Positions 47,850-60,081 are shown, numbered from the stretch's first letter. The stretch: DNA of 64,000 bases from Isoetes taiwanensis (GCA_021234155.1 JAJEKV010000019.1:19529359-19593358); one strand, 5' to 3'. The notes: generated from the letters alone by a model not told the origin. Made by a program: numbers and translations.

Positions 47850-47935
47850 AACAAAAACTTAGCTCACACCAACAACTTAGCTCACACCAACAACTTTAGC
47901 TTAGAAAAACCTTAGCTCACACCCAACAACTTCCG
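47850..47935 (+). repeat. Short tandem repeat AACTTAGCTCACACCAAC
   Basis: Three to four copies of an AACTTAGCTCACACCAAC-like unit of about 19-25 bp in a row. Confidence 0.7.
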
Positions 47936-49499
47936 ACCGACCAAACCTCCATATTCATTATCGAGTTTGCCTGCTAGTTTCCGGGACAATCCATTTTCCA
48001 ATGCTCCACCATCCGCAAATTTCGAATTGATCGGGCCCTCATGCCAAGTTACCACTCCTGCATAGTCAAACATATGCTTTCCATAACTGCATCTGTATCC
48101 GCAGCGGTGTTATAAAATGCCGCCACCTAATTCGCTCCAAAATTTCACTCAAGCAAGTCCACTCCAATTACTAACCCCTCGCTTTTCTCCTTCCCCGTCG
48201 AAAATTCCCAAAGATTTTGATGCTGCTTCTACCCCGTGATCCGCCATGAAGTCTATAAAAATGGTTGTCATTAACTCCAACCTAATTGCTAGCTCTTCCA
48301 ATTGTTCCACGGTACCTTGCAAGCCGCTCCAAATGCTATGCATAAAACCCATTTAGTTTAAAGCAAACTCGCCAATCGCTTCGCCTTTGCCTTTGCAGAG
48401 CGCCTAAACAGTGGCCAAACCGGATATAGTGGCTCATTTGTGGGTAGCTCGCTGATAATGCTGTGTTGGGTAAATATCCGGAAAGCAAATGAGCTTGCCT
48501 TGGTTCGCCACCGACAATAGATGGAGCCTATATTTTCTGTGGAATGCCAATACCTACATTAGATATTTCTTCCCTACGCTTTCGGGCCATGGCCCGCAGA
48601 TTTGACAAAGCTTAGCTTAGGGAAACAGCTCTTTACCGCAAAACTAATGTTTATTTAGGCCAAGCTCCAACAAGAATCTGAGCTTCATTTCGCCATGGCT
48701 CTTCTCCAAGATACACCGTGAATCACGCCAACGCCACGCAAATATTCGAGGTTACCGCAATAAATGCTTTATAATCAATGAATGCACAGGTTATTAAGTG
48801 GCCGCAATAAATGCTTTATATAAGTAATAAATGCACACAGTACACGTGCCATGTTTTAAGAATTTTGAAGAAACAAAATGAAGGAGAACAGAAATTAGAC
48901 ACTCAATTACATAGGAAGGAATACGTTATTTTTGTTGAAAGGATAACAAAGTTATAGCAAATGTAGAAAGGCATTATTAGCATAGAAATGTAGAGTTTTT
49001 TGCTAAAGAATGTGTCAAAACGCTACTTTTGCATTAGTGAGTCTAATCTGTACAATTTTTCATGACCAAGCAAACCTTTCAAAAAAACTATTCAAATAAT
49101 ACAATGTGATCGTTCCTATGCACCTTGTGTTGGAACTGAAGGGGTTTAAGATAGCAAAGTCTTTTCTGGACTATATACATTTTACATTTGCTTGAGGCAT
49201 GTTTGAATACGGCCATGACTAGCTTTTTTTTTTGAAATATTGCATGTCTTATGTCATGATTGGTCAAGATCAAATGGCATCATTCCTTGCAACAAACCTA
49301 TTTGGCTTGAACAATTCAGGCTCATCTATTAAGATATCTAACGTTGCCCATACAATTATAAACAATGTGGTTTTCTTTTCAACCTCCATTTGCAATCTGT
49401 GATGGCGCTATAGAATGCAATTTGGAAGTTTCTTTCACAATTAAAGTGTAAAAAAATGTAGATTTGCAAAAAAATTCTTCCATGATTCTATGCATTACC
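47936..49499. other. Intergenic; partial duplication at 48752-48835
   Basis: CCGCAATAAATGCTTTATA occurs twice (about 48757 and 48803). The minus frame 48352-48149 (67 codons) is unassigned. Nothing else recognised. Confidence 0.4.
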
Positions 49500-49920
49500 A
49501 CATCTCAATAATTTGAACCTATGTATGCTTTAACTTTCTCATGGATCATTCCAACTTGTAACGTCTGCCCTTTCAAATATGTAAAACATATCAGCTAAAA
49601 CATCTCCTTTTGCATATCTCAGAAGTAAGGAATGCAACAAATTTCTCTCAACTAGGCTCATGAAGTATATTGCACACTTCTCTTTCTCAACTAGGCTCAA
49701 CATGTTTTTTCTTTCCATAAAACACATGATGCTTTGCTAAAGAGATTACAATCACTGCGGCCCCATCATGCCGCTCTATGTATATGTGCCAAATGGCAAC
49801 CCTGCTTTCTCTGTATTTCCATGAGGTAGGTGCTCCTCAACATAATAAACTAAATGTATAAGTCCTCAGCTAGATGTATAAGTCTTCAGCTTGCAAAACA
49901 ATGTAATATATTTAGTCACT
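49500..49920 (-). repeat. Inverted-repeat arm 2 (partner 30070-30490)
   Basis: Reverse complement of arm 1, with shared blocks TAGGTGCTCCTCAACATAATA, written here as TAGGTGCTCCTC and AACATAATA, plus CTAGATGTATAAG, AAAACAATGTAATATATTTAG and TGGATCATTCCAAC. The two arms bracket the RING gene and the 31-49 kb repeats. They are more likely two independent insertions of one family than one giant element. Confidence 0.7.
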
Positions 49921-52447
49921 TGTAAAACAATGTAGCATATTTATTCAGATGCATAGCCATGTTGGATCTTTTGGGTGCTATCATATTATCTTTAGATGGA
50001 TTATCATTTATGATCATGGGCAACTATATTCTTCTTCATTTGATAATTTATGCCTCATTTTTTTGTGACCCACGAGTCTGGAAAAAGATTCACATTGGCA
50101 AATCTATAATTTTTGTTTGACTTGCAAATTGGCAAGTCATCAAACATAACGTGATGGAACTCTGTCCCCTGCAATCTGCAAACTCATGTATGTTGGAATT
50201 TAGTTTGTATCAAATTTAGCAGAGCCATGTTTATGGATGGAAAGCAATAAAGATGTATAAATTGACGCTGCTATTATCCACCAGAACATAACCCTGGGGT
50301 TTCAACAATACATCGAGGAACAAAAAATTAGATGATATGCACAAAAAACATTTTCTTGTTCGACAACAGATCTTGGATCACAAAATCAGCTCATATACAC
50401 AGAAACATTTACCAGAGTTGTTTTCGTATAAAGAATAAGCAATAATTAGAGTCCTAACTACGAAGGAATAACTTTCTTCTCTGCAACAAAATAAATGCCT
50501 ACATGTAAGTCACATCCAGATCTTGAACTAGCTCAATAGAAAACCATTCAAAACTTTCCTATCCAAGCCTGAGCTTCTGCTGAAAAACAAAGAGGGAAGT
50601 TGACAATGAAAAATCTGGCAATCGGGTTCCAAAGATGGCTCCTCCCTCTTCGATTGGAAATGGATGACGAAAATTTGCATATTAAGCTTTTCACTTATCC
50701 CAATAGCTTGCAACATTCTGATTCTTCCATGGAGCCACAGAGCTGGCTAGAATGCCAGATCTCTTAAGCCCACACCGATCAAATCATTAAAATGAGATAA
50801 ATTAAAAACTGCCCGAAAAGTTAGCCAGTAAGTTGTACACAGAGAAAAGAATAGCTATGTGTCAAGATAATGGAAGAGCCAGTGAATCCACTATTAATGT
50901 CCAACATGTTAATGCAATACCTACTGAGTTATGGATTTATGTCTATTTGCAACGGTGCGAGACACACTTGGTGTTAAAGATAACCTTCAATGTTGGTGGA
51001 TCTAGCTTCCTTGCAGAGAAAGGAACTCAAAGATGTTGTCGATTGCTTGCAAAGGAAGCAATTCGCTCGATTAGAGGAACTCGTTGAATGTCAAAGAAGA
51101 GACGATAAAGAATGGACGATCCAAATCAGTGCCAGGGTGACAGGAATATTCCTAAAGCATCGTTGTATAGCTTTTATACATATGTCGATAAATAAAGAGG
51201 ACTTCAAAAAGGCTATATTCCGATGCATATGACTTCAAATAAAGAGGACTTAACTCAAATTCTTATATAAACATATAGATAGATAGATCTGCATATCAAT
51301 AAATTTAAACATGCATATGAACATGATTTAAACATGACTATGAATAAATTTAAACATGACTCCAATGTTGCATGTTGAGTACTAGCTATGCAAATCTATG
51401 AATATGATTTGAACATGCATATGAATGAACATAAATGAACATGCGTAATAAACATAAATAAACATGCATACGAGTGTGATTTATCTGCGTTTCAAGATAA
51501 GCAGATAAATCTGCTTCTTGAGGGTAATTGAGAGATCCTCTAAAATATTTAAGTCATCCTTGTATTTGTTGTCCTTATCAGCCATCTAAAAGCCTCTCCC
51601 TTTGTTCAATTGTTCCACTCACCCACCCTTATCATTCTATATCAGGCGCTCATTAGCCGCTCGTGTGTCTTCTTTGAGTTTTACTGGACACTCAACTTAG
51701 GGTTCTCTGAGCCTCTCCATTGGATTTGCTTCCACCATAGCAGTTTCTGCAAGGAGGGTTTCATAGATTTGTTCGTTTATGCGATAGTTTGTTTCCTCTG
51801 CCATGGCCCGTCCAACAGAGATTTTAGGATGCGGGTTATGAGAGTGGTTTTTTGAAGTTAGTTTTGCATGTCTGGCTACTTTCTTCTATGTTTGAGGCTG
51901 TCTATATAGCAATAGAGTTGTTCTTGTCTCTCTAATAATTTCTCCTTCTCTTCCGAGTTAGGCCTTCTGATGGCCTCAATCCTTTTTTGTTGTATTTTCA
52001 GTGTGTTTTTTCCTAATTTTCCTCCCTCTCAAGTAGGCTGATGGATTCTTTTGATGCGGTATGGTTCTTGGCACAGTCTGCTTTCCATTTTCTTTGCTCA
52101 ATTTGTAATCTTGCTCGGTTCTGTTTTCTATTATCTAGTTTTGTTCTATTCCCTGCTGGAGCAGCTATTGTATGAGATTGAGCCCCAATCACTCATCGGT
52201 TATTTTTCTACAATGGCTTTGATTGCCCTGTGCCTTTTAGATCCCCAACATTCATCTACATACCCATCCAAAGTGCCCCTCGATCAAATTGTATATGTAC
52301 CTCATTAGTTGATTGTTCTAGAAAAGATTTGAACATGTTTTATATCTTCCAGACACAACGTCAGCACTTCCCCATCACTCACAATATTTGTAGTTATGGT
52401 TCATCATCTATAACACCAATAACTAGTAGCAACATATAAAAAAAGGG
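49921..52447. other. Intergenic; AT-rich repeat at 51270-51480
   Basis: 51270-51480 repeats AAATTTAAACATG(C/A)-like words several times, ATGAACATGATTTAAACATG among them. Short plus frames 50833-51087, 51610-51855 and 52051-52308 show no domain; the last is hydrophobic. No gene is supported. Confidence 0.4.
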
Positions 52448-52705
52448 GAAAACTACCAAAATACCCTTATGAGTTTATGTAATTACCGAAATGCCCTTAT
52501 GAGTTTCAAAATTACCAAAATGCATACAAAGAAATTACTATTTTGCCCCTCCGCACCAAACTTAATTACCAAAATGCCCCTACATATCAAACTTAATTAC
52601 CAAAATGGCATTACAATACATACTAATTTTGATCAATCTATATCAAATTTAATTACCAAATGCCCTATATATCAAATTTAATCATCAAAATACCCCTAAA
52701 CACTC
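52448..52705 (+). repeat. Left inverted arm of tandem AATTACCAAAATGCCCCT units
   Basis: Starts with GAAAACTACCAAAATACCC and holds about nine units of 20-35 bp. The reverse complement of 59380-59690 aligns with it from the outer end inward for most of its length (GAAAACTACCAAAA, TATGAGTTTATGTAATTAC, TTATGAGTTTCAAAATTACC). A-runs flank both outer ends, so a target duplication may be hidden in poly(A). Confidence 0.8.
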
Positions 52706-52768
52706 TTGTTGTGACACTTACAAGGAGCCAATGTTTCTTGTGGTTTTAGCGCACGATGATGCTATTGC

Positions 52769-54186
52769 TGTGATGCTCCCCGAATCCATACGACGCTCCC
52801 ATCGTACAAATACAGGAAATTCACTTCCCACGGCGACTACATCACTATGGAAAGGCCCTCCGTCTAACTCGGACCACTTGGGATAGCCAAGCGTCGGGGT
52901 GAAGGACACGGAGGTGTCATCTGTCCCACGTCTTCTATGGGAATCCTATACAGCGGGAACGTACATACATATTAGCACCTAGCAACCATACACAAAATAA
53001 TATACCATCACGAAGGGTGGTCCATCCATCTTCCATATAAGCGATAATACAATGCCAATATAACATAAGAAATGCTCTCTAACTCTACCCCGAGCTCAGG
53101 CTCAAGGGGGTCGACTGACGGTCAAGGCTTCGGATAACAACAGACAGAAGTGTAACATGCGTTGGCTAGCATAGAACAATGGCTAGGGTAGTCCACTCCA
53201 TCTGCCCCTCCTATGCACACTTTGCAGATAGGCTGAAACATGCTATGACATAGTTGTAGCCTTCCAGAGATATAATCTCATGGAGTCACCCTATGAAACT
53301 ACTCCAGATTACATCTCCCGGGTCCGTTGAGGCAGGAACGGGATGAATCCCCTCTAGAGCATGATGGTTACATGGGCGTACTAGAGGATCGTAGCACCAC
53401 TGGCACACACGCATCCGTACCCCACTTACCACGCTAAATCTAAAGGCCGGTTCACCGCACTCGTTCGAGTTAAGGACGCTCCAATGGCCACATCCTGTAA
53501 TCCAGGGGGTGTCAGACCTATACCCGGCCCCTTCAGTGACTGACTATAAGCCTGGCACACTATAGGAATCTTGAAGCCATGCTAGTCAAGATCTCACCTC
53601 CGTTTCATCATCATACCCGTTATCTGGTGCTGAATCACAACATAGCATAATCATAACATAGCATCCACAGCCAGGTGGGCTCTTGTGCACAGGCTGCATT
53701 TACTGGGTCTTAAGGGTTCTAAGTAGAAACATATCTACTACTACTAAGCTTTTCAAGTCTCTACCCACCCTTAATCCCAAACACCCAGGAAGAATAGAGA
53801 GAGAACATAATCATAAACAAAGCATCCATCATCGTCTTAATAGCACATTAGGTCAGGATACAATGGCGAGTAGCTCCTCCCTTATTCAATTCTTTCCAAA
53901 TTGATTTTGGGGCAGAATTGGGGATAGGGACCCAACTTGCCCCTTAATCTTAGTAAGTTTCCACTGGCCAATCGAATTGGGCCAGGTGGCTCTCCCTACA
54001 TTTACTGATTAATAAGATTAATTAGTCTAATTAGCTTAATTAACTTATTAACAATTTAGCATAGCTAACAAAAGCCCTTTTAGGTTAGTCCAAGTTATCC
54101 CCTAATGACCCATAAGAATCTAATTATACTCTGGTGATGTGTCATAGTATTTATACATATACCATATAATTACATGGAACGTCACA
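52769..54186 (-). mobile_element. Gypsy copy C, 3' LTR
   Basis: Starts TGTGATGCTCC and ends ACGTCACA, aligning with 57517-59139 over its whole length. It lacks about 110 bp that are present near 58690-58800 and also in copy A, so it has suffered a deletion. It is the 3' LTR because a purine tract on the minus strand abuts its upper end. Confidence 0.88.
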
Positions 54187-54200
54187 TTCTCCCCCTCCTC
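54187..54200 (-). other. Polypurine tract of gypsy copy C
   Basis: The minus strand reads GAGGAGGGGGAGAA directly before the 3' LTR, the primer site for plus-strand DNA synthesis in LTR retrotransposons. Confidence 0.8.
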
Positions 54201-54821
54201 ACCCGGAATAAGTCCTCAGCATTGGGATTAGCCAGGTGCACAAGAACAATTTAGTTATGGAAGGTAAAATCATTTCATGAGATAATAAAAGGTTATAAAA
54301 AGTGATCACTGATCAAAGTTCTTAGGACCGCGTAGTCCATTCACAACAGGTAACACACATCATATCATAAAATTATACAGAAGAGCACACATGCAAAGCA
54401 ACACTGGAAACAACAAGAGATTGCCTCAGACAGAGGCCTCGATGCTTCTGCGAAACGCGCTACTGGCCTGCAGAATTATAGTACATCAGTACTTATAAAA
54501 CAATTTAAATAGTGTGGTTGAAGGGACTACCCCCTTAAAGAAAAAGAAATAGGAATGAAGGAAATCGTATCATGCCTAAGGCTTGTGTTTATTCCCAGTG
54601 TAGACGAACGCGTCCTATCATGAATGGCTATATACCCATTTTTCCATCTAAGATGCATCTAGCCGAACCCCTCACATGATGCGTGCCGGATCGAATATGT
54701 AGCAAAATAACAGGGGGTTTTCTTTGTGTTTTTGTACGCTTTTCACTAAGGTTTTCCTATGATTTCGTGATGTATTCAAATGGATGTACTAATGCGTACA
54801 TCTAGAGTGCACTATTTCTGA

Positions 54822-55018
54822 GCCATTGATTTTAGCCTTTTTTATTCAATGGTCAACAACCAATGGCTCACAACAAAAGCCCTTTTTTTGTGCGTGTGGT
54901 GCATAATGGGCACATGAAGGGCCATTGATTTTAGCCTTTTTTTCAATGGTCAACAACCAATGGCTCACAACAAAAGCCCTCTTTTTGTGTGTGTGGTGCA
55001 TAATGGGCACATGAAGGG
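54822..55018 (+). repeat. Tandem duplication of 99 bp
   Basis: GCCATTGATTTTAGCC...GGCACATGAAGG occurs at 54822 and again at 54921 with very few differences. Each unit also contains the inverted words CCATTGA and TCAATGG. Confidence 0.9.
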
Positions 55019-55189
55019 CTTGAAGGGCGCATGTAATGCAGTTTCCCCGCCGGCATTTCTTATCATAACTTTTGATCCAGAGCTCTGTTTGAGATGATTT
55101 TTATTGCCTTGGAAAGCTCTCTCCGAGATCTTTTTGATAGTGTATGATATGGATATGTTTGGTTAAGTTATGTATGCTAAAACAGCAAT

Positions 55190-56178
55190 TTTTCGGCCGG
55201 GTTTGGTAGGCTTTCACATCCTACCAGCTGATTAATACAGGATTGCGCTATTGGATATTGTTTTATGGCTCATTCCGAATGAAGCTTGCAAAAAATTACC
55301 ATGCATTTTTAGATTTTGAGGCAGTTATTAAGCAAATTCCAAGGCTTCTAGATCCTTGTGCTAACAAGCAGAAAAGTTTCCCACTTTGGTTTCTCACTAC
55401 AAGAATCCATGGAGGCCAAAGGCTGCTGTTAAATTCCAGTTGAAAAATGTTTGTGTATGGGTGTTGCAAACTTTATGACTTTCAGAATAATGGGATCAAT
55501 CTGCTCTATCTTTATGGTAACTTTTACTTATGTTCTATTTGTTTTATTGTGATCAAATTCAAAAGCTACAGGTGATGAAAGCCTCAAATGAATTCTAGTT
55601 TTTTTCTGGTTTGAATTCTAAAAATTTTGTCATACCCGCGGGGGGGAGGGGGGGGGGTGACGTCCCCAAGGCCCCGAAGGGGCCAAAAAAAATTTTTTGC
55701 AACATAAACCATTAACATCCAACATATAAAAATTAAATCCTCCAACACATAACAACCAACACATAACAACCATTGACATTAACAACCAACACATAACTAC
55801 CATTGACATTAATTAACACAACCATTGGGTCCAACACATTTAAATTAAAATCCCCCTTAAACCCCCTTTGGTTTGGGTGCATATTCACACGGGGGGAGCG
55901 AGAGCCCTCATAATTGTATTTTGCACGTACGAAATCAACACCATATAGTATTCCGCTTGAAATCTTATAGTATTTTGCGAATCTTGTTATACAGTATAGC
56001 AAATTTTGTACTTGCATACCCCACAAACGAGGAACTTTACGTATGGTGTAGATTAAGGAATAAGGGGTGAATATGCCTATCCAACAGCGCTCGGAATGAG
56101 CCATAAAACAATATCCAATAGCGCAATCCTGTATTAATCAGCTGGTAGGATGTGAAAGCCTACCAAACCCGACCGAAG
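55190..56178. repeat. Inverted repeat (arms 55190-55275 and 56088-56178)
   Basis: The left arm reads GGGTTTGGTAGGCTTTCACA, CCTACCAGCTGATTAATACA, GGATTGCGCTATTGGATATT, TTATGGCTCATTCCGA. The right arm is its near-exact reverse complement over about 80 bases. The 810-bp interior contains a G-run (about 55637-55660), a CAACACATAACAACCA minisatellite (55735-55830) and a 123-codon minus frame (56104-55733). The interior frame reads into the arm and has no known domain. Confidence 0.85.
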
Positions 56179-57503
56179 GGGTCAATTGCCTTTTAAAAAT
56201 GTGTATACAAGGGGAGTTTTTTGCTACCCTCCGAACGCAGATGCCATACCCCTTTATGTAAAAGTGCATCCCCCGGGGTCTTGTATCGGTCCGACCTAGC
56301 TTGCATGTCCTGCTAATTGAGTTGCAGGAGTTCTAGGGTATGGTACGACAGAATCTTGTTCCAAATAAAGGTTTGGGACTCATCATTGAAATGGTACGGG
56401 GGAAGGTGAAAGGGACTCCCGACAATTATGGCCTCCCTATCTCCCAGTTAGACATACTCTCTACCTCGGGCCTTCGGGTCTTCTTGCTCCATCTCCCGCG
56501 CGTCGTCAGTTACGGCTACTAGCTCCATAATCCTTTGGGCCTCTGCTCTGATTGCTTCTCCTTCACTCAAGGAGGATAAAACTTGACCAACATCAGAACT
56601 TGGTCAGGCTGCTCCACCAAGGTGTACGGCTCCCTTAAGGAATTCAACTTCAGCAAAAAGCGCTCTGTCAGGTGAAAGATGGGGTAAGGCACTCTATTCC
56701 CGATGGCGAACCGCTTAACAAGCTCAGTCACGAGGAGCTCGAGCATTTCAGGATCTCTGGCGAGCTTATCACTAAGCTCGGCAAGGATCTGGTTCACGTT
56801 GAGGTTGGAGTGACTAACGGTATGCAGAATACGCATGGTCACGCGTACAAGACAAGGTGGAAAAGTAGGGCGCTGGTACGACGGTAGCGATTAATGGTCC
56901 AAGCTATGGCGAGGCGAGCTCCCTTCCGGCGGCTATGGCGGATAGGCGACGCGGCAGGTGGAAGAAGGAAAGAAAACAAGAAAAAATAACCGCCACTTTT
57001 TGAGTTTTGAATTTCAAATATATATATATATTTTTTTTAATTTACATGGCATATGCATCATTTTTATACACAATTTTTATACGGGGGCGTGATGGTGTAT
57101 TTTGGCGTGTCTTTTCGAATTCTAAAGCGCTATTCCCTGATCCGCTTCCCCCCCCCCTCCCGCGACTCTAGGGCCTATTTGATGACATTTTGGTGCCTCC
57201 CACTTATGCCTCTTTGTCATTGGACTGTCCATGATGGGCTAGTGCAAGAATTGCCTCCATCTGAGTTGCCTAGAAAAAGTTATGGTCCTTGGGAACAAGG
57301 GATCTCGTTCTCTCAAAACTCAGTAGACTTAACCCTAATAACTCACAATTTACTCCCTAACTAGCTTATTTCTCTCATAACTAGGCCAATACTCGTGCTA
57401 ACTATGGTATTCTAGTAATTTATCTTAAATTAAAGTCCCCTACAACTAACCATCTAACGAGTTAGAATATGGCCAGTGCAATGATCTGGTCAACCAAAAT
57501 CAT

Positions 57504-57515
57504 GCTCTGATACCA
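57504..57515 (-). other. Primer-binding site (initiator tRNA-Met)
   Basis: The minus strand reads TGGTATCAGAGC one base after the 5' LTR end, the classic plant LTR-retrotransposon PBS complementary to the 3' end of initiator tRNA-Met. Confidence 0.92.
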
Positions 57516-57516
57516 C

Positions 57517-59139
57517 TGTGACACTCTCTGAAACCATACGATGCTCCCATCGTACAAATACGGGAAATTCCCCTCCCACTGCGACTACATCACCATGGAA
57601 AGGCCCTACGGCTAACTCGGAGCCCTTCCGTTATCTTGTGACCTGGGGAGGCTGTCTTTGATCCTGTGCAGGTAACACCTCAGATACATGGTGGTTATCC
57701 AGTGCAGGTGGAATGCGCTGACCGCTTTGGATGGCCAAATGTCCTGGTGAAGGATACAGAGGTGTCATCCATCCTACGCTTTCTATGGGAATCATATACA
57801 GGGGAAGCTTATATACATATTAGCACCTAGCAACCATAATATACCACCACGAAGGGTGGTCCATCCATCCTCCATATAAGCGACAATATAATGCCAATAT
57901 AACATAAGAAATGCACCATAAATAAGGGCTCTACCCCGTGCTCAGGCTCAAGGGGGTCGACTGACGGTCAAGGCCTTCGGACAACAATAGACAGAAGTGT
58001 TACATGACGTTGCCTGGCATAGAACAATGGCTAGGGTAGTCCACTCCATCCACCCCTCCTGTGCACACTTTGCAGATAGGCTGAAACATGCTATGCCGTG
58101 GTTGTAGCCTTCCGGAGACATACTCTCATGGAATCACCCTATCAGACTACTCCAAGTTACATCTCACTAGTCCGTTGAGGCAGGAAAGGGATGAATTCCC
58201 TCCAGAGCATGATGGTTACATGGGCATACTAGAGGATCGTGGCACCACTGGCACACACGCATCCGTACCCGACTTAACCCCCCTAAATCTAAAGGTTGGC
58301 TCACAGCGCCTGTTCGAGTTAAGGACGCTCCAATGGCCATATCCTATAACCCAGGGGGTGTCAGACCCATACCTGTCCCTTTCAGTGACTGACTATAAGC
58401 CTAGAACACTATAGAAATCTTGTAGTCACGCTAGGCAAGATCCCACTTCTGTTTCACCAGCATACCCGTTATCTGGTGCTGAATCACGACATAGCATCTA
58501 CAGCCAGGTGGGCTCTTGTGCACATGCCGCATTTACTGGGTCTTAAGGGTTCTAGCTAGAAACATTCTACTACTACTGAGCTTTTCGGGTCTCTACCCAC
58601 CCTTAATCCCAAACATCTAGGAGGAACAGAGAGAGAACATAATCATAAACAAAACATCCATCATCGTTTTAATAGCACATAAAAAAGAATTTAACCATCC
58701 ATCTAGTCATACAAGGGTTAGCTAAAATGCAACTATCTAAAGGCTAACCGGTCTCTTGGCTAGAGCCATTATCTCAAAAGGTTTCCATTTTTCAGGTCAG
58801 GGTACAATGGCGAGTAGCTCCTCCCTTATTCAATTCTTCCCAAATTGATTTTGGGGCACAATTGGGGGTAGGGACCCAACTTGCCCCCTAATCTTAGTAG
58901 TCTCCCCTGGCCAATCGAATTGGGCCAGGTAGCTCTCCCTAATTAGCTTACATTTACTAAATTAATAACATTAATTAGTCTAACTAGCTTAATTAACTTA
59001 TTAACAATTTAGCATAGCTAACAAAGGCCTTTTTAGATTAGCTCAAGTTATCCCCTAATGACCCATAAGGGTCTAATTATACTCTGGTGATGTGTCATAA
59101 TATTTATACGTATACCGTATAATTACATGGAATGTCACA
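57517..59139 (-). mobile_element. Gypsy copy C, 5' LTR
   Basis: 1.62 kb, bounded by TGTGACAC (57517) and ATGTCACA (59139). It aligns with 52769-54186; long stretches such as the GGGTGGTCCATCCATC and AGGGGGTCGACTGACGGTCA blocks are identical. A 95-bp stretch near 57626-57720 is unique to this LTR, a later insertion. Confidence 0.9.
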
Positions 59140-59379
59140 AGTGGAGGCATGATACCACCAGCCACACGTAGACCTCCTGGACATCCAAAACCTAAATGCA
59201 TGCGCACAGGAGAAGAAGATGTAGAGAAGAGGAATATCTTTATAGAAGGTGTAATGGGAGAGACACAATGCATGCAGTTGTAGGGCTCCAATTCAGTGAT
59301 GATTGTGACTTCTGTAATATCTTTGTTGAATTTAAATTTCTATTCTTGAGGCATTTCATATAAATTTAGGATAAGTATA
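59140..59379. other. Inner flank between gypsy copy C and the right inverted arm
   Basis: About 240 bases with no recognisable frame. Together with 52706-52768 it would be the original core of the element that carries the inverted arms. Confidence 0.4.
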
Positions 59380-59690
59380 TAAAGGCGTTCTGGTAATTAA
59401 GTTTGGTATGTAGGGGGTATTTTGGTAATTAAGCTTGGTGTGTAGGGCATTTTGGTGATTTCGTGTAGATTTATTAAAATTGGTATGTAATGGCATTGTG
59501 GTAATTAAGTTTGGTGTGTAGGGGTATTTTGGTAATTAAATTTGATGTGTAGGGGCAAATTGGTAATTTGTTTGTTTGTTTATTTTATACAGTGTATTTA
59601 TTTGAGCCAGGGGCATTTTGGTAATTTTGAAACTCATAAGGGCATTTTAGTAATTACATAAACTCATAGGGGTTTTTTGGTAGTTTTCTC
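59380..59690 (-). repeat. Right inverted arm of tandem AATTACCAAAATGCCCCT units
   Basis: The plus strand repeats GGGGCATTTTGGTAATTAAG-like units; as reverse complement it matches 52448-52705. The outer end GGTAGTTTTC is followed by a run of A. Confidence 0.8.
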
Positions 59691-59971
59691 AAAAAAAAAA
59701 ATGCATGTATCCAATCCACCTTGAATAATAGAAAGATCATAGGCTAATTGTCGCAGATGATTGTATTCTCGTATGGGGTCAAATATATATCTCAATGTCT
59801 TTGTTTAGTAAAATAAAGTGAGTAGATTAGTGGATAGTTAAAGTGATCTCTGTACAAGCACATACATGTTACATGGAAACTATAATCTAGTGATTCTAGT
59901 ATCACTCATATATAATGCAGTCTCTTTTTCTGTTTGACACCCTATTTGTTTGAAATAATTTGTTTGAGCAG
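59691..59971. other. Intergenic, nothing recognised
   Basis: An AT-rich flank without frames or repeats of note. Confidence 0.4.
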
Positions 59972-60081
59972 CCCTCCAATCGACACCTGAGTGGCCCAAT
60001 AAATGTCTCGAAAGTCTGTTTTCTCACCCTCCAATCGACACCTGGATGGTCCAATAAATGCTTGGAAAGGCTGTTTCCTTA
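59972..60081 (+). repeat. Tandem duplication of 55 bp
   Basis: CCCTCCAATCGACACCTG followed by CCAATAAATG and GAAAG-CTGTTT starts at 59972 and at 60027. It lies in the presumed 3' UTR of the minus-strand gene at 60191-60697. Confidence 0.85.

Larger units (their letters stand above)
54187..57516 (-). mobile_element. Gypsy copy C internal region, short and without pol
   Basis: 3.3 kb between the LTRs. 54500-54705 matches the 3' end of the internal region of copies A and B (12480-12700, 22230-22450), for example GTTGAAGGGAC and CCTATCATGAATG. Homology stops near 54710. No integrase, reverse transcriptase or protease can be read anywhere. 54710-56200 looks like foreign DNA with its own inverted repeat. 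Near the 5' end, 57290-57516 is leader. The minus frame 56842-56567 (91 codons, MTMRILHTVSHSN start) runs on in fragments to about 56340. It has ordinary codon composition and sits where gag would be, but is unassigned. The copy is non-autonomous. Confidence 0.7.
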
